Below, piece after piece: positions 56,679 through 64,000 of a stretch of 64,000 nt of DNA. The notes beneath the pieces are model-generated. The model was not told the origin of the DNA, ran no database searches, and saw only the letters and a list, made by a program, of their open reading frames with translations. Within the stretch, counting starts at the first letter, position 1, and each line of letters starts with the position of its first letter. The stretch is from Actinokineospora fastidiosa (lineage in GTDB: Bacteria; Actinomycetota; Actinomycetes; Mycobacteriales; Pseudonocardiaceae): the NCBI RefSeq assembly GCF_014648415.1, contig NZ_BMRB01000003.1, positions 558,001 to 622,000 of the forward strand. Reading direction: 5' to 3'. The position numbers and the translations under genes were made by a program.

Positions 56679-57556
56679 CCGGACTGACCTGGCGGCTGCT
56701 CGACCCCGACGAGAGCGCCATCGAGGTCGACCTCGGCGAGCCGAGCCTGATCACCCCGGAGTGGGCGTGGGGCGGCGCGACCGGCGATGGCGTCGACGTG
56801 TGCGTGGTGGACGGCGGGATCGAGCCGGGGCACCCGCTGGTCGGGCCGGTGGCCAGCTCGCACGCGGTGGTGAAGCGCGACGGGAAGCACGAGGTGGAGG
56901 AGGTCGAGGCCGCCGACTCCTTCGGCCACGGCACCGCGTGCGCTGGCATCGTCCGCCAGATCGCGCCCGCCTGCCGGATCCACAGCGTGCGGGTGCTCGG
57001 CGAGCGCGGCGGCGGCACCGGCCGGGCGCTGCTCGCCGGGCTCGAATGGGCCATCCGCCAACGCTTCAAAGTGATCAACATGAGCCTGTCGACGGCCCGC
57101 CCGGAGTTCAATCAGGCGCTGCGCGAACTCGTCGACGAGGCGTACTTCGCCGGGTCGGTGATCGTGGCCTCGGCGCACAACTCGCAGATCGAGAGCTTCC
57201 CGTGGCGGTTCTCCTCGGTGATCTCGGTGGGCAGCCACACCAGCGCCGACCCGGACCGGATCCTCTACAACCCGAACCCGCCGGTGGAGTTCTTCGCCCG
57301 CGGCCAGGCGGTCCCGGTGGCGGGCCTGCGCGGCAGCGTGAGCCGCAACTCCGGCAACAGCTTCGCCACACCGCACGTCGCGGGCCGGTGCGCGCTGATC
57401 GTCGGCAAGCACCCAGGACTGACGGTGTTCCAGCTCAAGACGGTCCTTTACCTGACGGCAGCCAACGTGCGAGGAGGGCGAACCGATGAGTCACACCACG
57501 GATCCGACGGCGAGCGGGGCGGCGGTCTCGAACGCCTTGGCCGAGGCGGCCACTGA
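56675..57556 (+). CDS. Cytosolic subtilisin-like protease of the RiPP operon
   Basis: ATG 56675 overlaps the previous stop; 293 residues, no signal peptide and no propeptide. S8 motifs are VCVVDGGIE (Asp), FGHGTACAGIV (His), ASAHNSQ (oxyanion Asn) and SGNSFATPHVAG (Ser; GNSFA instead of GTSMA). Being intracellular and next to a peptide-modifying enzyme, it is the best candidate for removing the leader peptide (inference). Alternatively it works with the cyclase and GAF proteins in signalling. Its 3' end overlaps the GAF gene by 71 nt, so the last 20 or so Gly/Arg-rich residues may be dispensable. Confidence 0.9.
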   Translation: MTGLTWRLLDPDESAIEVDLGEPSLITPEWAWGGATGDGVDVCVVDGGIEPGHPLVGPVASSHAVVKRDGKHEVEEVEAADSFGHGTACAGIVRQIAPACRIHSVRVLGERGGGTGRALLAGLEWAIRQRFKVINMSLSTARPEFNQALRELVDEAYFAGSVIVASAHNSQIESFPWRFSSVISVGSHTSADPDRILYNPNPPVEFFARGQAVPVAGLRGSVSRNSGNSFATPHVAGRCALIVGKHPGLTVFQLKTVLYLTAANVRGGRTDESHHGSDGERGGGLERLGRGGH

Positions 57557-58148
57557 GGACAGCGAGCTGCTCACCTCGATCGTGCGGGTGGCCCGGTCGA
57601 TCTTCGGCGCGGCGGCCAGCTCGGTGTTCCTGTTCGACGCCGAGGCCGACGAGCTGGTCTTCGAGGCAGTGTCCGGCGAGGGCGAGGGCTTCCTGGTCGG
57701 CACCCGGTTCCCGGCGGACCGGGGCATCGCGGGCTGGGTCATCACCACCGGGCAGGCCATGTCGGCCACCGAGCTGACCACGAGCCAGGTGTTCGCCAGG
57801 GACCTGGCGGAGAGCACCGGCTACGTCCCCGACTCGATCATGGCCGCGCCGATCGTGCACCGGATGGCGCCCATCGGCGTGCTGCAGGTCCTCGACCCGC
57901 ACCCGCAGTCCCGCTACAGCGTCGCCGACCTCGACCTGCTCGCGATGTTCGCCAACCAGGCCGCGCTGTCGCTGCACATCCTGCTGCGCAACCGCGCCGC
58001 GCGCGCGGGTCTGCGCCGCGAGGGGGCCGAGTACGACACCCTGGCCAAGATCGCCGCCCTGCTGGCCGACATGGACGACGAGCAGCGCGGCCGGGGCGTC
58101 GCGCTGATCGAGTCGCTGCACGGGATGCTGGCGGGGATGGCGCGCTGA
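57486..58148 (+). CDS. GAF-domain protein
   Basis: ATG 57486 follows GAGGAGGG; 220 residues. It is essentially one GAF domain (SIFGAAASSVFLFDAEADEL, PADRGIAGWVITTGQA, SIMAAPIVHRMAPIGVLQVL, MFANQAALSLHILL) with a short helical tail. No output domain is fused, so it probably senses a small ligand and acts through a partner such as the cyclase/ATPase. It ends directly against the convergent SARP gene (TGA at 58146-58148, then the opposite stop). Confidence 0.9.
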   Translation: MSHTTDPTASGAAVSNALAEAATEDSELLTSIVRVARSIFGAAASSVFLFDAEADELVFEAVSGEGEGFLVGTRFPADRGIAGWVITTGQAMSATELTTSQVFARDLAESTGYVPDSIMAAPIVHRMAPIGVLQVLDPHPQSRYSVADLDLLAMFANQAALSLHILLRNRAARAGLRREGAEYDTLAKIAALLADMDDEQRGRGVALIESLHGMLAGMAR

Positions 58149-59906
58149 TCAGCGCGCCAGGTCGGCCGCGAAGTGCCGCACGAGCGCGGGGACCGCGTAG
58201 TGGGCGGCGTCGGGCGCGCCGACGATGTTGGCCTCGACCAGCCGGTCGATGATGCGCGTCGCGGGCTCGGGCAGCGCGGCGAACGCCTCGGCGAGTTCGG
58301 CGGCGCCGACCGGCCCGCCCGGCAGCCCGCCCAGGGCGCGCACCGCCTGCCGCTGCGGCGGCGCGAGGTCGGAGTACACCCGGGCCACCCGCTCGCGCAC
58401 CGGCGTGCCGCCCGCGACGAGTTCATAGAGGACGGACTGCGCCGACTCCAGCCGGTCCGCGTAGTCCACCATGGACAGATGCCGCAGCGAGTCGAGCTTC
58501 GCCGCCACCGCCCTGACCACCAGCGGGGTGCTGCCGCACCGGCCGATGATGCGGCGCAGCGCCGAGCCCAGCACGCGGCCGGGTCCGACCGCGCGGCCCA
58601 CCAGCTCGCCCGCCTCCTCCTCGGAGATCTCCCCGACCTCGACGCGGTGCACCGACTCCAGCCCGCTGAGCCGGTGCGAGCTGGTCACCACCGTCCGGTT
58701 GCGGCCCTTCCCCGGGAGGAGCCCCCTGACCTGCCGTTCGCTCACCGCGTTGTCCAGGATGACGAGGAAGGCGCGGTCGGCGATCCACGACCGCCACACC
58801 GCCAGCGCCTCGCCGTCGTCGCGCGGCACGGGGACGTCGAGGCCGGTGGCGCGCATCAGCTCGGTGACGACGTCGCGCGTGGCCTTGGGGCGTCCGTCCG
58901 GGACGCGCAGCGACACGAAGACCTGGCCGTCCTCGAACGCCTCGGCCACCCGGTGCCCCACGCGGACGGCGAGCGCGGTCTTGCCGGTGCCGACCGCGCC
59001 GGTGATGACGGCGACGTCGGAGCTCTCCGGGCCGGTCAGCGCGCCGACGAGGTCGTCGACCTGGTCCGCCCGGCCGACGAGATCGGGCACGTCGCGCGGC
59101 AGCTGCGCGGGCCGCACGCGTCCCCGGCCCGCGGGGGCGAGCGCCAGGGAGCGGTTCGACGCGTCGGCCAGCATCGACTGGTAGAGCTGTTGGAGGACCA
59201 GGCTGGGCGCGATGCCGAGTTCCCTGGCGATCAGCTGGCGGTGCACCTCGTAGGTGGCCAGCGCCTCGCGCCGTCGTCCGGCCCGGTAGAGCGCGGTGAT
59301 CGTGGCCGCGGTCAGGCGCTCGCGGAACGGGTGCCTGCGGGCCAACCGGGCGAGCGGCCCGAGGACCGCGAGGTGGCGGCCCGCGTCGATCTCCAGGTCC
59401 ACCCAGTCCTCGTAGACGGCCAGGTAGCGCTGCCCGAGCTGGTCGGCCTCCGCGGCGATGACGGGGTTGCCCGCGAGGTCGGCCAGCACCTCGTCGCGCC
59501 ACAGGGCGACGGCCTCCCCGAGCAGCTTCCGCGTCTCGTGCAGGTTCCCGGAGTGGTAGGCGGCGTAACCGGAATTGGCCAGGGTGTCGAACCGCAGCGC
59601 GTCCACCTCGTCGGGCACGGCGTCGAGCACGTACCCGTAGGACGCGTGGTGGATGCGGTCACCGATGATCTTGCGCAGGGCGGAGACGTAGACCTGCAGG
59701 TTCTTGCGCGCGGTCCGCGGCAGGCCCTCCGGCCAGACGGCCTGCACGAGCTGGTCGACGGGCACGACCATGTTGGCCCGCAGGAGAAGCACGCCGAGCA
59801 GCACGCGTTGCTTGTACGGCCCCGGATCCACCGCCCCGGCCCCGTCCCGCACGTCGAGCGGCCCCAGCACACCGAACCTCAGGCCCGAGCTCGCCCCGTC
59901 ACCCAC
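58149..59906 (-). CDS. SARP/AfsR-type pathway regulator with NB-ARC-like ATPase
   Basis: GTG 59906 has GGAGGG 6 nt upstream; 585 residues. An OmpR-like winged helix (LRFGVLGPLDVR, QRVLLGVLLLRANMVV, QVYVSALRKIIG) and BTAD (about 100-245) define a SARP. An NB-ARC/AAA module follows: Walker A GAVGTGKT (303-310) and AFLVILDNA. The TPR part of full-length AfsR is missing. SARPs switch on antibiotic clusters by binding heptamer direct repeats near -35. It faces the RiPP operon tail to tail and follows precursor 2, making it the likely activator of both precursor promoters. The frame continues upstream to 60248 but is not credible there. Confidence 0.93.
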   Translation of the reverse strand: MGDGASSGLRFGVLGPLDVRDGAGAVDPGPYKQRVLLGVLLLRANMVVPVDQLVQAVWPEGLPRTARKNLQVYVSALRKIIGDRIHHASYGYVLDAVPDEVDALRFDTLANSGYAAYHSGNLHETRKLLGEAVALWRDEVLADLAGNPVIAAEADQLGQRYLAVYEDWVDLEIDAGRHLAVLGPLARLARRHPFRERLTAATITALYRAGRRREALATYEVHRQLIARELGIAPSLVLQQLYQSMLADASNRSLALAPAGRGRVRPAQLPRDVPDLVGRADQVDDLVGALTGPESSDVAVITGAVGTGKTALAVRVGHRVAEAFEDGQVFVSLRVPDGRPKATRDVVTELMRATGLDVPVPRDDGEALAVWRSWIADRAFLVILDNAVSERQVRGLLPGKGRNRTVVTSSHRLSGLESVHRVEVGEISEEEAGELVGRAVGPGRVLGSALRRIIGRCGSTPLVVRAVAAKLDSLRHLSMVDYADRLESAQSVLYELVAGGTPVRERVARVYSDLAPPQRQAVRALGGLPGGPVGAAELAEAFAALPEPATRIIDRLVEANIVGAPDAAHYAVPALVRHFAADLAR

Positions 59907-60069
59907 GGACTGCCCTCCGTACCCACCACCCGACCCCGACCGGCCCGGGAACCCGCATAGCTGAGCATTGTTCCCGAAACCGCCGAGGTCACCGCGGGGG
60001 AAGGAGGCATTGGACCGGCAGAAATGCCGGTTTCGCGCCGTTCGGGCGCGCCCCCTGCGCCCCTTCAGC

Positions 60070-60183
60070 TCAACCGAAACACCCGACACACCAGGGCGTC
60101 CCGGGTTCAGCGTGCGCGACAACCTCGGTCTCGTCCTCATCCTCAGGCGTCTCGAGCTCGTCTTCCGGTCGAGTCTCCGACAT
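60070..60183 (-). CDS. Putative RiPP precursor peptide 2
   Basis: ATG 60183 has GGGGAGG 6 nt upstream and encodes 37 residues. As in precursor 1, the leader is acidic (MSETRPEDEL then ETPEDEDETE), EVVAH sits at 20-24 and WCV at 31-33. The core adds a second cysteine (Cys35) and ends Cys-Phe-Gly; Pro27 and Pro30 precede the Trp. Loss of the Ser/Asn tail seen in precursor 1 suggests a different product or a different glycosylation site. It lies 163 nt upstream of the SARP gene on the same strand and has no modifying enzyme next to it, so it must rely on the enzymes at 48.9-52 kb. Confidence 0.75.
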   Translation of the reverse strand: MSETRPEDELETPEDEDETEVVAHAEPGTPWCVGCFG

Positions 60184-60230
60184 AGCGACCTCCCCGCTGG
60201 CAGTGTCCGGCCAGGGTAGGCGCGCCCGGT

Positions 60231-60259
60231 TTGAATGCGGTATGCCACTCACTTGTCAA
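60231..60259 (-). promoter_or_regulatory. Candidate promoter of precursor 2
   Basis: On the minus strand TTGACA (60259-60254) is followed after 17 nt by ATTCAA (60236-60231), 48 nt before the ATG of precursor 2. The -35 is perfect, the -10 weak. It overlaps the end of the methyltransferase gene. This would let the precursor be transcribed alone or with the SARP gene. Confidence 0.3.
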
Positions 60260-61160
60260 CGATGACCACCAGATATTCATGCGCGACCCGGAACCCGTCC
60301 GGCCCGGTGTAGCGGGAGGCCAGATCAAGGAACTCCCGCCGGAACGCCTCGACTCCGTCCGGCGCAAGCATGCGCACCACCTGCCGCACATGCCGCCGCT
60401 CCCGCACCGAGAAGTCCCAAAACGCCTCAACTGACGCGTGTTCTTCGTGCACCACGATCGAGCGTGTCCTGACCTCGCCAGGCCATAGCGCCTGCAACGC
60501 CGACGGATCGGCCCACTGCCGCACGCCCTCCGGGACCACGGCCGGAACTCCCATGTGCGCGTTGACCAAGGCAGCCGCCCTCATGCCAAACCCATGCGCC
60601 ACATGCGCACTGAACGCCAAGCGCCCGCCTGGCGCGAGCACGCGCCAGATCTCGCGCAGGACCAACTGCGGGGCGGGTGAGTAGATCACTCCCAGGTTGG
60701 ACACCGCATGCCTGAACACCCCATCCCGGAAGGGAAGCCCCTCCACGTCCCCCACCACCCACTGCACCGCCGGAACGGTCACCTGTCCCGCCCGAGCCTG
60801 CACCACCGGAACGGTCGCCTGTCCCAGCCGAGCCTGCGCCGCCGGAACGGACGCCTCCCCCGGCCGAACCTGCGCCGCCGGAACGGCCACCTCCCCCACC
60901 CGAACCTGCACCGCCGGAACAGCCGCCCTTCCCGCTCGAACCTGCGCCTCCGAGAAGTCGAGGGCGACCGCGTGCCCGCCCTGCGCCGCCACCAACCCCG
61001 CCGCCACTCCGGTTCCCGCCCCCAGGTCCAACACCCGATCCCCCGCCTGAACCCCCAATTCCCGCACCAACGCCTGCGCCACCGGCCAATGCGCCCGAAC
61101 CACCCACCCGGGTTCAGCAACCGCATAGTTGGCGGCAACCTGCCACTTCCACCCACCCAC
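60249..61160 (-). CDS. SAM-dependent methyltransferase with a 12-residue tandem-repeat insertion
   Basis: I favour GTG 61160, which follows a GAGGGG run; ATG 61190 would place the first codons inside the palindromic repeat array. The 303-residue protein has class I motifs LDLGAGTG (44-51), ALDFS (67-70, ribose Asp68), GDVEGLPF (137-144) and VLREIWRVLAPGGRLAFS. Between the second strand and GDVEGLPF there are five tandem 12-residue units (about 73-132) with the pattern x-G-x-x-x-VP-x-x-Q-x-R, absent from ordinary relatives. The substrate is unknown. It lies upstream of precursor 2 on the same strand and could be a tailoring enzyme, but nothing proves it. Confidence 0.85.
   Translation of the reverse strand: MGGWKWQVAANYAVAEPGWVVRAHWPVAQALVRELGVQAGDRVLDLGAGTGVAAGLVAAQGGHAVALDFSEAQVRAGRAAVPAVQVRVGEVAVPAAQVRPGEASVPAAQARLGQATVPVVQARAGQVTVPAVQWVVGDVEGLPFRDGVFRHAVSNLGVIYSPAPQLVLREIWRVLAPGGRLAFSAHVAHGFGMRAAALVNAHMGVPAVVPEGVRQWADPSALQALWPGEVRTRSIVVHEEHASVEAFWDFSVRERRHVRQVVRMLAPDGVEAFRREFLDLASRYTGPDGFRVAHEYLVVIVDK
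60763..60942. repeat. Five in-frame 36-bp tandem repeats inside the methyltransferase gene
   Basis: Units start at 60763, 60799, 60835, 60871 and 60907, each exactly 36 bp and beginning tgc(a/g)cc(g/a)ccggaac. Substitutions occur mostly at third codon positions, and the frame is never broken, so selection acts on the encoded 12-residue unit. Confidence 0.9.
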
Positions 61161-61174
61161 CAAGCCCCACCCCT

Positions 61175-61494
61175 CAGATGATGCGATCACATGCTCTGAT
61201 CATCCAAATCTCAAATGCCCCGACCATCCGAACCCCCACCAGATGCCCCGACCATCTGAACCGCGGATCAGATGGCGCGATCATCTGAACCGTCGAGCAG
61301 ATGGCGCGATCATTCGAAAAAGAGTCAGATGATCAGATCATCTACCATCCCAGATGGCCTGATCATCCGAAGCGCGCTCGATGCCGAGACCATGTGATCC
61401 CATCGGTCGGATGGTCTCGTCATTCGGCTGGGGCGGCAGTTCAGATGATCGGGACATCTGGGGTTGTTTCAGATGGTGTGGGCATTTGGACGGG
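61175..61494. repeat. Array of about ten degenerate 25-34 bp palindromic repeats
   Basis: The 300-bp gap between the methyltransferase start and the LuxR-type gene is made of units of the form CAGATG-N7-CATCTGAA plus a short spacer. The clearest units start at 61240, 61269 and 61298 (exact 29-bp period), then 61326, 61351, 61442 and 61470, with more decayed ones at 61175, about 61212 and about 61408. Each unit can form a 6-bp stem. There is no conserved repeat with unique spacers, so this is not CRISPR. No open frame of interest lies here. Confidence 0.75.
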
Positions 61495-61896
61495 TCAGGC
61501 GTGGGGGTCGACGGGGCGGTCCTCGAGCCAGGTGGGAGCCGAGTCGGTTTGGGTGGTCAGGTTCATGGCCATGGCTGCCAGGCCTGCCTGCAGGCGGGAC
61601 TCCAGGCCCAACTTCTCCAGGATGGCGGTCACGTGCCGCTTTGCCGTTCGTTCGCTGATGGAGAGGTGGCGGGCTATCGAGCGGTTGTCGAACCCGAGGC
61701 CCAGCAGCTTGAACGCGGCCAACTCCCGTGCGGTCAGTGACGGGGCCAGTGGGAGTGCCGCGGCGATCGGCCGGGGTAGGGGCACCCGCGCACCGCTCAG
61801 CCGGGCGCTTCGGGAGGGGCACGACACGCAAGCCCGGACGGCTCCCTGACTACGGTCGGTAGCCGGAACCGTTGGTGCACCAGGATGAACGACCAT
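61495..61896 (-). CDS. Short LuxR-type helix-turn-helix protein
   Basis: The C-terminal half is a GerE/LuxR DNA-binding domain: LTARELAAFKLLGLGFDNRS, IARHLSISERTAKRHVTAIL, EKLGLESRLQAGLAAMAM. The preceding 75 residues are Arg/Pro/Ala-rich and match nothing, so the true start is uncertain. ATG 61896 gives 133 residues; no ribosome site is seen. No receiver domain is present. It reads towards the palindromic array and the methyltransferase. Confidence 0.7.
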   Translation of the reverse strand: MVVHPGAPTVPATDRSQGAVRACVSCPSRSARLSGARVPLPRPIAAALPLAPSLTARELAAFKLLGLGFDNRSIARHLSISERTAKRHVTAILEKLGLESRLQAGLAAMAMNLTTQTDSAPTWLEDRPVDPHA

Positions 61897-62347
61897 GCTG
61901 AAATGCTGCGTCCGCGCGGTATCCCACCGGTTTGATCGCGGTGCGATTCCGGTACATCGGGGCACGAACGGCGTACCCACCACCCCAAACACCCGCCCAC
62001 CCCGCCCGAAGCAACCGCACCCGGCCAACCGGCACTGTCACCGGCACAGTACCTCCGAACGAGTGACCGACACTCCACTATGGACAATCGGAGCGGGACA
62101 CCACCAGGGTGGTCGAGGAACTCCGTCAAGCAGCGCAAGGGCTATAACCGGAGCGATCGCCGACACGGCGAAGTCCCGCCAGCACAGACCCAGAACCCGA
62201 GGCCCATTCCCGAATTCACCATATGTCAAGCAAATCCACCAAACCGAGCACGCTCGAAGAAAGCGCACCGAATCGCAGGGTGGACAATAAGCGGCAAGCG
62301 GAAAAGCGGTTGCGCCCGGGGAACCGCCAGGCACTGGAGGAGAAGCT
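61897..62347. other. Intergenic region, divergent promoters expected
   Basis: No credible gene on either strand. It is AT-richer than its surroundings, especially 62200-62330. TATAAC at about 62143 could be a -10 box for the aldo/keto reductase side. The word ggacaat occurs twice (about 62081 and 62283). No RNA gene or strong hairpin is seen. Confidence 0.4.
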
Positions 62348-63325
<978 letters not shown>

Positions 63326-63366
63326 GCCGTTTGCATCGCGAACGATTTCGTCGTTGAATCGGCGGC

Positions 63367-63855
63367 ATGCGGATCAGGGCTGGTGGACCGGCGGACGCGC
63401 CGACGGTGTTGGGCTTCCTCGACGAGGCCGTGGCATGGATGGTCGAACGCGGGCAGACCGGCCAGTGGGGAACCCAGCCCTGGTCCGAGCAGCCGAAGCG
63501 GGTGGAGCGGATCACCAAGCTGGTCGAGAACGGCCTGTGGATCGCCGAGCTGGACGGTGAGCCCGCCGGGGCGATGGTCGTCGCCGCCGAGCCGGACGAG
63601 TGGATCCCCCGGGTCGACGAGCCGGAGCTCTACGTGCGGCTGCTGGTGACCTCCCGCCGGTTCGCCGGGCGGAAGGTCGGCAGCGGCCTGCTCGACTTCG
63701 CGAAGGAGAGCAGTCGGGGCAAACTGCTGCGCGTGGACTGCTGGGCGGGCAACAATGGCCGCCTGGTGGATTACTACGTGAGCCAGGGCTTCACCCCGTC
63801 CGTCACCTTCACCGTCAAGGACTGGCCGGGGCAGGTGCTGGAAATGCGACCGTAG
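63367..63855 (+). CDS. GNAT-family N-acetyltransferase
   Basis: ATG 63367, 162 residues. The GNAT pattern is RIRAGGPADAPTVLGFLDEA at the N-terminus, GLWIAELDGEPAGAMVV (beta 2-3), ELYVRLLVTSRRFAGRKVGS (acetyl-CoA pyrophosphate loop, Q/RxxGxG/A-like) and LLRVDCWAGNNGRLVDYYVS with a final GFTP. The acceptor is unknown. No ribosome site is visible; TTGAAT 9-14 nt before the ATG suggests a leaderless transcript. Confidence 0.85.
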   Translation: MRIRAGGPADAPTVLGFLDEAVAWMVERGQTGQWGTQPWSEQPKRVERITKLVENGLWIAELDGEPAGAMVVAAEPDEWIPRVDEPELYVRLLVTSRRFAGRKVGSGLLDFAKESSRGKLLRVDCWAGNNGRLVDYYVSQGFTPSVTFTVKDWPGQVLEMRP

Positions 63856-63864
63856 GGGGCGGCG

Positions 63865-64000
63865 ATGGTCTTGCGGCTGGCGGCCACGCTCAAGGGCGTC
63901 GACGGCGCCGGACAGCTCCTCGCCGCGCTCCTGCTCGCCGTCGTGCCGCCCGCGGCGCTCACCGGCCTCGCCAACGCCGTGCTCACCCGCGACCTCCTCG
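63865..64000 (+). CDS. DUF2127-like membrane protein, 5' part (runs off window)
   Basis: ATG 63865 follows a GGGGGCGG run 9 nt after the GNAT stop. The 45 visible codons encode LRLAATLKGVDGAGQLLAAL, then LLAVVPPAALTGLANAVLTR, matching the first helix of DUF2127, a family of small multi-helix membrane proteins of unknown function. The remainder lies outside the window. Confidence 0.65.
   Translation, partial: MVLRLAATLKGVDGAGQLLAALLLAVVPPAALTGLANAVLTRDLL

Noticed and set aside
59907-60248. N-terminal extension of the SARP protein up to 60248
   Set aside because: The extension is Arg-rich, antisense-like and overlaps precursor 2; GTG 59906 has a good GGAGGG site and starts right before the conserved domain.
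61175-61494. CRISPR array
   Set aside because: Units are degenerate, internally palindromic throughout, spacers are only about 7 bp and not unique, and no cas gene is present.

Overview
The window is very GC-rich, with GTG starts, GTGA/ATGA gene overlaps and little leader sequence. Together with DUF4235 and SPW-repeat proteins, a SARP regulator, a LysR/BlaB-like beta-lactamase locus and an integrase beside a tRNA with an Xis and a DUF2637 relic, this points to a filamentous actinomycete. My guess is the Pseudonocardiaceae-type group (inference, not tested).

Layout. 1-13 kb is chromosomal: a MurJ-like flippase, a secreted subtilase, prfC, an alcohol dehydrogenase, a GH6 cellulase behind a CelR/CebR-type operator, and an ABC exporter followed by small regulators. 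13.1-14.3 kb is a strand-asymmetric pyrimidine tract built of degenerate tandem repeats with no credible gene. 14.4-27.5 kb holds hydrolases, a PRTase-erythromycin-esterase fusion, a sigma-70 factor, a class A beta-lactamase divergent from a LysR regulator and a cytosolic SxxK/SDG/KTG protein, HrpB helicase, a DsbA-like protein and PaaK. A second repeat-rich stretch without a gene lies at 22.4-22.9 kb.

27.5-44 kb is an accessory island next to tRNA-Ala(GGC): integrase and a tiny excisionase, then a composite type I restriction locus. One half is HsdR1, a DUF262 protein, an ABC-ATPase/TOPRIM protein and HsdM1. HsdR1 keeps its helicase motifs but has lost the PD-(D/E)xK nuclease residues. The other half is a conventional HsdM2-HsdS-HsdR2 set. 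The island ends in a multiply frameshifted DUF2637 gene, a relic of an integrative conjugative element. The locus may be a restriction system joined to a guard or alternative-effector module.

44-48.5 kb returns to housekeeping-like genes: a frameshifted amidohydrolase, a SnoaL-like protein, an HSL esterase and a PucR-type regulator.

48.7-60.2 kb looks like an unrecognised RiPP locus. A 40-residue precursor is followed by a radical SAM enzyme, a glycosyltransferase, a protein of unknown family, an MFS exporter, a cyclase/AAA ATPase, a cytosolic subtilase and a GAF protein, mostly overlapping. These converge on a SARP regulator, beyond which lies a second precursor of 37 residues. The two precursors share EVVAH at residues 20-24 and WCV at residues 31-33 in exact register.

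60.2-64 kb carries a methyltransferase with an in-frame 5 x 36-bp repeat, an array of about 29-bp imperfect palindromes, a LuxR-type protein, an aldo/keto reductase, a GNAT acetyltransferase and the start of a DUF2127 gene.
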